Source: Chitinophaga solisilvae (GTDB lineage: Bacteria > Bacteroidota > Bacteroidia > Chitinophagales > Chitinophagaceae). Taken from it: a stretch of 64,000 nucleotides of DNA. The position numbers were made by a program, and so were the translations under genes. A model generated the notes under the pieces. The model made no database searches. It was given only the letters and a program-made list of their open reading frames with translations, and was not told the origin of the DNA. The stretch lies in the NCBI RefSeq assembly GCF_009928525.1, contig NZ_JAABOK010000004.1, forward strand, positions 248,001 through 312,000. The letters are read 5' to 3'. Below, piece by piece: positions 44,218 to 52,514 of this stretch. Position 1 is the stretch's first letter. The number at the start of each line of letters is the position of its first letter.

Positions 44218-45036
44218 ATGAACAGAATAACATCCTTGTTCCGTCAGAAAAAAGAACAGGTACTCAGCGTATTTTTTACCGCCGGCTTTCCTGCCCTGCA
44301 GGATACGGTGCCTGTACTCACTGCATTGCAGGAAGCCGGCGCAGATCTCGTGGAAATAGGCATGCCCTATTCCGATCCCATGGCCGACGGGCCCGTGATA
44401 CAGGCCAGCAATACCCGCGCCCTCGGCAATGGCATGTCTGTGGAACTGCTCTTCGAACAGCTGAAAGATATACGCACCCACATACATATTCCCATACTGC
44501 TGATGGGATATTATAACCCGGTACTGCAATACGGTGTGGAGCAATTTGTGACGCAGGCCGCCGCAGCGGGCATTGACGGCATCATTATTCCTGACCTTCC
44601 CCTGCAGGAATATGAACAGCAATACCAGCAACTGTTCCAGGCCCATAAGCTATCCAACGTTTTCCTGGTAACGCCGCAAACGCCGGAAGACAGACTGTTA
44701 CATATTGACCGGCTGTCAACCGGATTTATCTATATCGTTTCTTCCAGCAGTACTACCGGAAATCAGCAGCAGCAGCAGGGCCATGACAGCTATTTTTCAC
44801 GGATACGGCAAACGCCGCTGCAGAACCCTGCGCTGATAGGATTCAATATCAAAGATCAGGAGAGTTTCCGGTATGCCTGTCAGTATGCCGCCGGCGCTAT
44901 CATCGGCAGCGCTTTTATCCGTGTGCTGGAACAGGCGGATGATCTCCGGCCGGCTATTCATGCTTTTATACAACAGCTGCGGGGTGCAGCAGAACCGTTA
45001 CCGTCCGTACCGCACCGGCAGACGGCTACACTGTAG
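44218..45036 (+). CDS. trpA: Tryptophan synthase alpha subunit
   Basis: A 272-residue TIM barrel releasing indole from indole-glycerol phosphate for channelling to TrpB. The catalytic residues are E46 (LVEIGMP) and D57 (DPMADGPVIQASN). Other family blocks are LLMGYYNPVLQYG and DGIIIPDLPLQEY. It is the last standard trp gene. Only 81 bases separate it from the VioB-like gene, with no terminator between them that I can see. Confidence 0.93.
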   Translation: MNRITSLFRQKKEQVLSVFFTAGFPALQDTVPVLTALQEAGADLVEIGMPYSDPMADGPVIQASNTRALGNGMSVELLFEQLKDIRTHIHIPILLMGYYNPVLQYGVEQFVTQAAAAGIDGIIIPDLPLQEYEQQYQQLFQAHKLSNVFLVTPQTPEDRLLHIDRLSTGFIYIVSSSSTTGNQQQQQGHDSYFSRIRQTPLQNPALIGFNIKDQESFRYACQYAAGAIIGSAFIRVLEQADDLRPAIHAFIQQLRGAAEPLPSVPHRQTATL

Positions 45037-45117
45037 CTTTCCGGGAACGTACCCGGAATAAAATTTCAGGAGGTCAGATCTCACATAAAAAGTTTCACCA
45101 AATCCCATCACTCGTTT

Positions 45118-47043
45118 ATGTCTTATTTAAACAGTCTGCGACTCGTATTTTCAGGCGATTTTCAGGCGGATGTAGCCACCGCCAACAATGATGTGCGACA
45201 CTTCGACAATGATAATTTCCAGGCGCGCTTTCAGTTGCCGGGAGAGAACAATGTCAACGGCGCCTATAATCCCGATGGAGGCTCCTCCTTTTTGTTGCAG
45301 CATACCTATGTACAGCAGGTCAGCTATCCTGATGGCCGCGTGCTGACGAATACTGCCGATGATATTGTGATCGGCACTGCCGTCACCAGTCCGGCGGATC
45401 GCCTCAGCGGTAAGCTGGTAGACCTTGATCCGCAGATGCAGCTATCTACGGAGCCCTGGGGTGTTAAACTACGTTTACTTGCTCCCGATGGCGAGCTGCT
45501 GCTCGAAGGAGATGTGGAACCTTCCGGCTTCCGCGACCTGCAGGTGCGCCAGTTTCAGCCACCGCCGAACGGTTTGCCGCTGGGCGCCAGCTGGATTACC
45601 GTCCTCACCAATCTGCACTGGACAGATAAAGCGAAACAATCACCTTTCCTGAAAGAGCTGAAGGCAAAGACAGATGACGATAAGCTCAGTCTGAATCTCA
45701 CCAGCTTCGCCTATTACACCGGGCATACCGATGGCCGTTTTACCATCGGGAAAATCATTGGCACACTGGGGCCCTGGATAGAAGGGGAACCGGAGCAGTT
45801 CGTGCCGGGCAGAAGATTATTCGGTATCTCTAACGTCGGCGCAGATACGAATCCTGCCATTCCGTTCAACTACAGCAATTTTATTGTGGAAGAAGAACAC
45901 AAAAGGTTACTGCTGGATCTTGGCGGTTCCTTCCCGGTAGCGGATACGCAGGGAAATATTGACCCGATATACCTGAAGCTGGGTGTAGCAAAAGCGGCAT
46001 TTAACCAGCCGGTGAGCACTGCTCCGCTACTCATCACACCGGCGGAATACCTGGAGATTGGCGTTATCAGCAATACACATCAGCCGGGATGGCTGCTGAA
46101 AACCGGTGGTGTAGTGAGTTTTCAGCTGAGCCAGCCGGTATTCCAGCTGCTGAAAGATCATCAGCTGCTACTCATAGGAAAAACCCCGGAAGGGCAGGAG
46201 CGGGTGATCGCGCGTGAATCTGTCGGAGGATACTTACTGCGGGCAGATGCGCACGTTTTCCGCCTGGATCCCGGAGATGAAGAGCGCAGCAAAATATATG
46301 CTTACCGATGGGGTAAACCGCTGCCACAGGCAAAAATATCGCTTGTATTGCAGCCGCCTGTACCGATTGATATATTTTCTGACCCTACACTGCAAGGCCC
46401 TATACCGCTGACAGGCACGCCTCCGGAGGCTTTGCTGTTCCCTGCGGAACTGACCACCAACAACAAGGGATTTGCCCGCATCACTATCGGTGGTAATGAT
46501 CCCGGTTCTCCCCGCGGATATGTAGACGGCCAGGTATATTATCTCAACTACAGTCTTGCAGAAGTACCGGTGCAGGATAAATATCCGTTCGATCAGTTCC
46601 ATGTGCATCTCCGCGATGAATTCGATATTCCGCAAAACCCTGCCTGGCAGGACATCGCCTATACGCTGAAACAGTATGGCAACCTGTTCCCGCTGATGAG
46701 CCGGTTTATTGTGGACTTAGGTTCGGAAGAAGCGGTGAAGAAACGCCGTGATATTTTACTCTTTGCCTTTACGCGCAAGATCAAGGACCCCAACTATATG
46801 CCGGTTACCCGCGACCTGTCTGCCGCCAAACGGAAGACGATCGTGAAATGGCTTAAACGTCTGGATGATGACAGTATCCAGGACATCGCAGCTGCGGAAA
46901 GTGAAGCGGCCAAAGTGAAAAAGGAACCGGTGGTTGCTGCTGCCGGAGACCTGGACCTGGACGATTACCAGAAAAACATGGCCCGTTCCAAAAGTGGCGG
47001 TAAGCTGTCCTTCAACATTGTACTGCCTTTCGCGGCAGAGTAA
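45118..47043 (+). CDS. VioB/RebD/StaD-like N-terminal half, separate polypeptide
   Basis: A 641-residue protein without signal peptide. The start MSYLNSLRLVFSGDFQADVATANND follows the VioB start as I know it (MSILDFPRIHFRGWARVNAPTAN). Later, GAYNPDGGSSFLLQHTYVQQV parallels the VioB GYNAAGNNHFSWESATV block. YTLKQYGNLFPLMSRFIVDL and NYMPVTRDLSAAKRK (from residue 559) parallel its YYMPSTRELSAPKARL block. VioB-family enzymes dimerise the imine of indole-3-pyruvate in violacein and indolocarbazole synthesis. This chain stops where the VioB ferritin-like domain would begin; that domain is the next gene, 36 bases on. Alignment from memory, so homology is likely but not measured. Confidence 0.68.
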   Translation: MSYLNSLRLVFSGDFQADVATANNDVRHFDNDNFQARFQLPGENNVNGAYNPDGGSSFLLQHTYVQQVSYPDGRVLTNTADDIVIGTAVTSPADRLSGKLVDLDPQMQLSTEPWGVKLRLLAPDGELLLEGDVEPSGFRDLQVRQFQPPPNGLPLGASWITVLTNLHWTDKAKQSPFLKELKAKTDDDKLSLNLTSFAYYTGHTDGRFTIGKIIGTLGPWIEGEPEQFVPGRRLFGISNVGADTNPAIPFNYSNFIVEEEHKRLLLDLGGSFPVADTQGNIDPIYLKLGVAKAAFNQPVSTAPLLITPAEYLEIGVISNTHQPGWLLKTGGVVSFQLSQPVFQLLKDHQLLLIGKTPEGQERVIARESVGGYLLRADAHVFRLDPGDEERSKIYAYRWGKPLPQAKISLVLQPPVPIDIFSDPTLQGPIPLTGTPPEALLFPAELTTNNKGFARITIGGNDPGSPRGYVDGQVYYLNYSLAEVPVQDKYPFDQFHVHLRDEFDIPQNPAWQDIAYTLKQYGNLFPLMSRFIVDLGSEEAVKKRRDILLFAFTRKIKDPNYMPVTRDLSAAKRKTIVKWLKRLDDDSIQDIAAAESEAAKVKKEPVVAAAGDLDLDDYQKNMARSKSGGKLSFNIVLPFAAE

Positions 47044-47079
47044 CATTTCACCTGAACCTATACTTTACAATTCTTCCTT

Positions 47080-48108
47080 ATGATAAGAATACAAACAGCC
47101 ATTTTAGATAAAGTAAAAAATGCCACACAACTGGATCAGCTGCATGAATTTCTGCAGTACGCCATTGAGCTGGAACACTCCACCATTCCACCCTATCTCA
47201 CTGCCATGATTTCACTGAAACCGGAGAAGAACCGGGAGATATGGAACATCATTCATTCCGTGGTGGTGGAAGAAATGTTGCATATGACCATTGCCGCCAA
47301 TATCCTGAATGCCCTGAAAGGTAAGCCTGTGGTAAATAAGGAAGGATTCGTGCCGGCGTATCCGGGGCCGCTGCCACTGGGCATCCGCGACGGCTTGATT
47401 GTAGGACTGGAAGCATATTCGACGCGTGTAGTGAAAGACGTGTTTATGGAGATAGAAGAGCCGGAGAACCCTTTGAACTTCCCTGTGAAAAGCGCTGCAG
47501 CGGACAATACTTACGCCACCATCGGCCTGTTCTATAAAGCTATCCAGGAAAAGATTGCGGAGCTGGCAGATCATCATCTGCCCGGTAATCCCAAATATCA
47601 GGTAACCGGTTTCTTTGATGAAGACCTGCTGTTCCCCATCAAAACAAAACAGCAGGCGATTGCAGCCATCGATATTATCGTGGAGCAGGGAGAGGGCACA
47701 GAGACATCTCCGCTGGACGGAGAAGACGAGCTTGCGCACTATTATCTCTTTGCAGAATTATATCATGGCAAGCGGCTGGTGAAGGATGGCAGCAGCTTCT
47801 CCTATTCCGGTGCGCCTATTCCCTTTGATGCGGCAGCGGTGTATCCGCTGGCGCCCAATACTAAAGTAGCAGACCTGCCGGCAGGATCTGAAGCGCGGCG
47901 CCGTGCACATGAATTCAATGTTGCCTACAGCAAACTGCTGAACGCCCTGCACAGAACTTACAACGGAGAACCTGATTTCGTGAAGCATAGCATAGGATTG
48001 ATGTTCGACGTGAAGCTGAAAGGAGAAAGACTTGCGGAAATACCTTTTCCGGGAAAAGCCGGATTTACAGTAGGGCCTCCGTTTGAGTTTGTTGATGTCA
48101 CTTTTTAA
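47080..48108 (+). CDS. VioB/RebD/StaD-like C-terminal half (ferritin-like domain)
   Basis: A 342-residue protein matching the ferritin-like domain that forms the C-terminal half of VioB. E32 (AIELEHSTIPPYL), then E65 and H68 (VVEEMLHMTIAANILNAL), parallel the VioB LELSVMLQYLY and HEEMIHYLVVNNLLMAL helices. IVEQGEGTETSP with H220 and E226 parallels its DQGEGGALDSP block. With the preceding gene it would rebuild one full VioB-type imine dimer synthase from two subunits. Free-standing proteins with this domain also exist elsewhere with unknown roles, so the chemistry is inferred. The next gene starts after 21 bases. Confidence 0.72.
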   Translation: MIRIQTAILDKVKNATQLDQLHEFLQYAIELEHSTIPPYLTAMISLKPEKNREIWNIIHSVVVEEMLHMTIAANILNALKGKPVVNKEGFVPAYPGPLPLGIRDGLIVGLEAYSTRVVKDVFMEIEEPENPLNFPVKSAAADNTYATIGLFYKAIQEKIAELADHHLPGNPKYQVTGFFDEDLLFPIKTKQQAIAAIDIIVEQGEGTETSPLDGEDELAHYYLFAELYHGKRLVKDGSSFSYSGAPIPFDAAAVYPLAPNTKVADLPAGSEARRRAHEFNVAYSKLLNALHRTYNGEPDFVKHSIGLMFDVKLKGERLAEIPFPGKAGFTVGPPFEFVDVTF

Positions 48109-48129
48109 TGCCCGTAAATATTTGTTTTA

Positions 48130-51100
48130 ATGATCCGGAAAGCAATATATATCATCATTATTGCCATTATCAACGGCGGCTGCTTTCAAGCAGCCGCACA
48201 ACTTCCTGTGCAGCTGCGTATAGCCGTGCGGGAAGGTACCAATATGATGGCCGCCCTGTCACCTGATGGCCGGAACATTGCCATAGATCTGCAGGGGACC
48301 CTGTACCTGCTGCCCGTTACCGGTGGCGCTGCGGTGCAGCTGACCAATGGCCTGAGCGATGACCGGCAGCCTTCCTGGTCGCCGGACAGCAGGCAGCTGG
48401 TATTCCAGTCCTATCGCGACGGGAACTATCATCTGTGGCTGATCAATGCCGACGGCAGCGGGTTACGCCAGCTCACCTCCGGCATATACGATGACCGCGA
48501 ACCGGAATGGGCTGCCGATGGCCGCCGCATCCTGTTCTCCTCTGACCGTTCCGGCAAGTATGATGTATGGCAGCTGTCGCTGAGAGATACAACGCTGCAG
48601 CAGGTAACAAACAGTCACACAGAAAATTATCAGCCGGCCCTGTCGCCCGACAGCCGGCTGCTGGCGTATGTCGCCGGCAACAGCATCCGTATCCGCCATC
48701 GCGGGCAGGAAACGGTGCTGGTAACATCCCGCGGGACAGTGTCTGCACCCGCATTTACGAAGGATGGAAAACAGGTGTCGTGGTTTGGGTATGAGAAGGG
48801 ACGCAGTGGTTTGTTCCTCACCACCATCGCCACGAAAGTCACCAGGAAGCTCAGTGCATCCCGTGAAGATATTTTCCCCTTTAAGGTAAACTGGAGCAAG
48901 GAAAAAAAATTCCTGTACACTGCTGATGGGAAAATCAGGTGGGGCAGTGCAGGAAGCGCTTTAGCAGACAGCGTTTCCTTCTCCGTTACCTTACAGCTGC
49001 ATCGGAGTGCATGGCCGAAGAAGCAAAGAAATTTTGATGACAGTGCCTTCCGGCAGGTGAAAGGTGTGATGGGGCCAGTGGTTTCTCCCGACGGATCCAC
49101 GGTGGCTTTTACAGCGCTGGGGGATATCTGGTTGCAGGAGCAGGATACCGTCCGCCGCCTGACGAATGATGCGGCCATAGACCTGGACCCGGCCTGGTCG
49201 CCGGACGGCAGCCGGCTGGCCTTCGTGTCCGACCGCCTCGGTAAAATGGATCTCTGGATACATGACATGATAACGGGAACGGATAAACGTATTACGGATA
49301 CACCGGAAGGCGTGATGTTTCCCGCCTGGTCTCCGGACGGGCAGCAGATAGCCTTCCTGCTCAGTGATGCCCGGAATGTATGGGGCACGGCAGTACCGGG
49401 TGTTGTGCGCCCGGATACCGTTCAGCAGTTGCCGGCACATAATGGTCCCCGGACAGCTTTCCCTGTACAGCCGCTGGCAGCAGTACGCAGATTGCATACG
49501 CCCCTGTCGGCCCCCGGAAGACCTGCCTGGTCACCTGACGGGCAACGTATAGCCTTCTCCGTATTACAGCCTTTTTCTTCCCGTTTCCGGGAAGGCATTA
49601 GCAAAATATTACTTGTGGCCGCCGACGGGCAGCAACCTGACCGCTTTATATCCCCGCTGCTGAACCGTACGCTGGCTACCCGCGGTAAAAACGGACCCGT
49701 ATGGTCGCCCGATGGAAAACAGATGGCCTATGTGCAGAACGGCGTTTTATGGACCGTGCCGGTACAGCCGGATGGCACGCCGGCAGGCCCTCCGCGGCAA
49801 CTCACCGCTACCCTCGCCGATGCGCCCTCCTGGACCGGAGATGCAAAAAGCATCGTATTCTGGCAGACAGATAAACTGCAACAGGTGTTTCTGTCTGACG
49901 GACATATCATAGACCGCCCGCTGCCGCTCACCTGGCAGCAGCAGGCCGGAAAAGATGAATGGATACTGCATGCAGGCCGCCTCTTCGATGGCCGGCAGCA
50001 TGGCTACCACTACAACGTAGATATCTTCATCAAAAATAACCGCATACAACAGGTACGGCCACACGAAAACGGGCTGCCGGGTAAAGTGATAGATGCGTCC
50101 ACCAGGACGGTGATCCCCGGCCTGTTTGACATGCATGCGCATCAGTACGCCGGCGTGGGAGAGGTGCTGGGCAGGATATGGTTGTCTTACGGTATTACCT
50201 CCGTACGTGAACCCGGCGCGGATCCTTACGATGCGCTGGAACGTAAAGAGTCCTGGGCAGCAGGTGTACGCCCCGGCCCGCGGGAATTTTTTTCCGGTAC
50301 GCTGACAGACGGAGAACGCATCTATTACGGCAATGCCAACAGCATAGGCAATGACACCCAATTGCAGCTGGAGCTGGAACGTGCTGTGGCGCTGGATTAC
50401 GACCTTATCAAAACATATGTCCGCACATCAGACAGCCTGCAAAAGAAAATCACCGGCTTTGCGCATCGTCACGGTATGGCGGTAGCCTCGCATGAGCTAT
50501 ATCCTGCGGTGGCTTTCGGGGTAGATGCGGTGGAGCATATACGCGCCACCAGCCGCCGCGGCTATGGCCCTATGCAGTCTCCCCTGAACCGCAGCTATGA
50601 AGATGTAACACAGCTGCTGTCTTTATCGGGTATGAATTTCACGCCGACTATCGCATTGTCCGGCGGTTTTTTCCTGCGTATGGAGCAGGACAGCTCCCTG
50701 CTGGAAACGCCCGTTTTCCGGACCTTATATCCGCCTGGCTATGCAACGGCCTACCGGACCTTCGCCAGACAGATTAAGGCGCATATGCCCGAACTGACAC
50801 AAAATTATGATGCTACGCTCAATACCATCCGCCGCCTGCATCAGGCAGGTGCGCATATCACCGCCGGAACCGATGCACCTTTTATTCCCTATGGATTAAG
50901 TCTGCATGTGGAACTGCAGGAGCTCACCGCCGCCGGACTTACGCCGGAAGATGCACTGCGTGCAGCCACTATCCACGCTGCAGAAGCATTGGGCGTTGCG
51001 GACGACCTGGGCGCCATCGAAGCCGGGAAGCTGGCTGATATGGTGGTGGTAGACGGCGATCCGCTGCAGGATATACGCGCAGCGCAGTCGGTATCTCTGG

Positions 51101-51159
51101 TAATTAAAAACGGGTTGCTGTATAGTGCGGATGCCTTATTACATCCATACCAGCCATAA
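48130..51159 (+). CDS. Exported amidohydrolase with TolB-like beta-propeller
   Basis: A 1009-residue exported protein; the signal peptide ends near AAAQ (residue 24). Residues about 30-600 hold repeated PD40/WD40-like blades (LSPDGRNIAIDL, WSPDSRQLVFQS, WSPDGSRLAFVSDR, WSPDGQQIAFL, WSPDGKQMAYVQ). Residues 615-1000 are a metal-dependent amidohydrolase: H669 and H671 in DMHAHQY, K761 in LIKTYVR as possible carboxylated lysine, a His in ASHELYP, and D915 in AGTDAPF. Relatives include imidazolonepropionase-like and prolidase-like hydrolases. In this operon it could deacylate or open an amide or lactam product in the periplasm; the substrate is unknown. Confidence 0.85.
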   Translation: MIRKAIYIIIIAIINGGCFQAAAQLPVQLRIAVREGTNMMAALSPDGRNIAIDLQGTLYLLPVTGGAAVQLTNGLSDDRQPSWSPDSRQLVFQSYRDGNYHLWLINADGSGLRQLTSGIYDDREPEWAADGRRILFSSDRSGKYDVWQLSLRDTTLQQVTNSHTENYQPALSPDSRLLAYVAGNSIRIRHRGQETVLVTSRGTVSAPAFTKDGKQVSWFGYEKGRSGLFLTTIATKVTRKLSASREDIFPFKVNWSKEKKFLYTADGKIRWGSAGSALADSVSFSVTLQLHRSAWPKKQRNFDDSAFRQVKGVMGPVVSPDGSTVAFTALGDIWLQEQDTVRRLTNDAAIDLDPAWSPDGSRLAFVSDRLGKMDLWIHDMITGTDKRITDTPEGVMFPAWSPDGQQIAFLLSDARNVWGTAVPGVVRPDTVQQLPAHNGPRTAFPVQPLAAVRRLHTPLSAPGRPAWSPDGQRIAFSVLQPFSSRFREGISKILLVAADGQQPDRFISPLLNRTLATRGKNGPVWSPDGKQMAYVQNGVLWTVPVQPDGTPAGPPRQLTATLADAPSWTGDAKSIVFWQTDKLQQVFLSDGHIIDRPLPLTWQQQAGKDEWILHAGRLFDGRQHGYHYNVDIFIKNNRIQQVRPHENGLPGKVIDASTRTVIPGLFDMHAHQYAGVGEVLGRIWLSYGITSVREPGADPYDALERKESWAAGVRPGPREFFSGTLTDGERIYYGNANSIGNDTQLQLELERAVALDYDLIKTYVRTSDSLQKKITGFAHRHGMAVASHELYPAVAFGVDAVEHIRATSRRGYGPMQSPLNRSYEDVTQLLSLSGMNFTPTIALSGGFFLRMEQDSSLLETPVFRTLYPPGYATAYRTFARQIKAHMPELTQNYDATLNTIRRLHQAGAHITAGTDAPFIPYGLSLHVELQELTAAGLTPEDALRAATIHAAEALGVADDLGAIEAGKLADMVVVDGDPLQDIRAAQSVSLVIKNGLLYSADALLHPYQP

Positions 51160-51198
51160 AGGAAACCATCATTTAATCATTTACAAAAAATATCAACC

Positions 51199-52479
51199 AT
51201 GAAAAAGATGTCAATGTTCTGTGTATTTGCCCTGTTGATTTTTCTTCCGGGTGTTTTTACAGCAGTAAACGCGCAAACTCCCGTGAAAGAAGGATTCTGG
51301 AGAGGTGTATTGTATAACCGGGATGGTTCGGAAGTGCCCTTTAACTTTGAAGTAACACCTGACCGGGTTGTGCTGATTAACGGAGAGGAGCGGCTACCGG
51401 CTTCCCGGATTACGCGCCGGCAGGATTCCCTGATTATTGCCTTTGATCAGTTTGACAATGAACTGGCGCTGGTGCTGAACAGCCCCGAAAAGGCTACAGG
51501 ACTGCTGCGCCGGCAGGATGAACTGGTGACGCCCACAGATACGAAGGGACTGCCCATATCGGTAGACCGCACCGGCCTGCCTATCAAGGTAACGCTGGAG
51601 TACGGGGTGCATCACCGTTTTCAGGAAACAGGCGTAGCGCCGGTAGCAACAATTGCCGGAAAGTGGGATGTTGCCTTTTATACAGAAGACGGCCGGGAGA
51701 TAAAGTCAGTCGGCATTTTCTCCCAGGAAGGCAGCAAGGTAACAGGCACCTTCCTGAAAGTCACCGGCGACACGCGTTTCCTGGAAGGCAGCCTGCAGGG
51801 CAATTCATTGCAGCTCTCCTCCTTCATCGGTACCGGCCCCAATCTTATTACCGCAACAGTAAAAGATGCGGATAACTTTAACGGCTATACGTCGGCGCCA
51901 TCCGGCAAATTCCGCTTTACCGCCGTACGCAATGAAAAGGCCGCGCTACCTGACGCCTATACGATTACTCACCTGAAAAACGGCAACCGCACTTTTGATC
52001 TGTCGCTGCCGGACGTCGACGGAAAAAAGATTTCACTGAAAGACCGCCGTTTCAGCGGTAAACCGGTCATCATCACCATTACAGGTACCTGGTGTCCCAA
52101 CTGTATGGACGAAGTAGCCTTCCTGGCGCCATGGTACCAGGAGAATAAACACCGCGGGGTAGAAGTGTTGTCCGTTTACTATGAGCGAAAAGATGATCCC
52201 GCCTATTTCAAAAAAGTATTGTCCCGCGTAAAGGAACAATATAACATCGGCTATCCGCAACTGGTAGGCGGACTTGCTGATAAGCAGCTGGTGGCGGCTT
52301 CCCTGCCTTCGCTGGATAAATTTACCGCATTTCCCACCACCATTTTCATCAATAAAAAAGGAGAAGTAGCAAAGATACATACCGGCTATAACGGACCGGC
52401 TACCGGGGAATACTACCAGGCCTTCATCAGGGAATTCAACCAGGAGGTGAATGAACTGCTGCAGGAGAAAGGGCAGTGA
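51199..52479 (+). CDS. Exported TlpA/ResA-like thioredoxin-fold protein
   Basis: A 426-residue protein with a signal peptide ending VNAQ. The N-terminal 250 residues are beta-rich and of no known family. The C-terminal thioredoxin domain (about 255-420) has C299-PN-C302 in TGTWCPNCMDEVAFLAPWY and the cis-proline region AFPTTIFINKKGEV. It probably acts as a periplasmic thiol-disulfide oxidoreductase. It is 39 bases after the amidohydrolase gene and four bases overlap the earliest possible start of the SusC gene, so all belong to one transcript. Confidence 0.85.
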   Translation: MKKMSMFCVFALLIFLPGVFTAVNAQTPVKEGFWRGVLYNRDGSEVPFNFEVTPDRVVLINGEERLPASRITRRQDSLIIAFDQFDNELALVLNSPEKATGLLRRQDELVTPTDTKGLPISVDRTGLPIKVTLEYGVHHRFQETGVAPVATIAGKWDVAFYTEDGREIKSVGIFSQEGSKVTGTFLKVTGDTRFLEGSLQGNSLQLSSFIGTGPNLITATVKDADNFNGYTSAPSGKFRFTAVRNEKAALPDAYTITHLKNGNRTFDLSLPDVDGKKISLKDRRFSGKPVIITITGTWCPNCMDEVAFLAPWYQENKHRGVEVLSVYYERKDDPAYFKKVLSRVKEQYNIGYPQLVGGLADKQLVAASLPSLDKFTAFPTTIFINKKGEVAKIHTGYNGPATGEYYQAFIREFNQEVNELLQEKGQ

Positions 52480-52514
52480 GTTTTTATCAACCAATTATTT
52501 TCCAACTTAATCAG

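Noticed and set aside
47080..48108. Ferritin or DPS iron-storage protein
   Set aside because: The length (342 residues), the QGEG block and the position after a VioB-N-like gene fit the VioB C-terminal domain better than storage ferritins.
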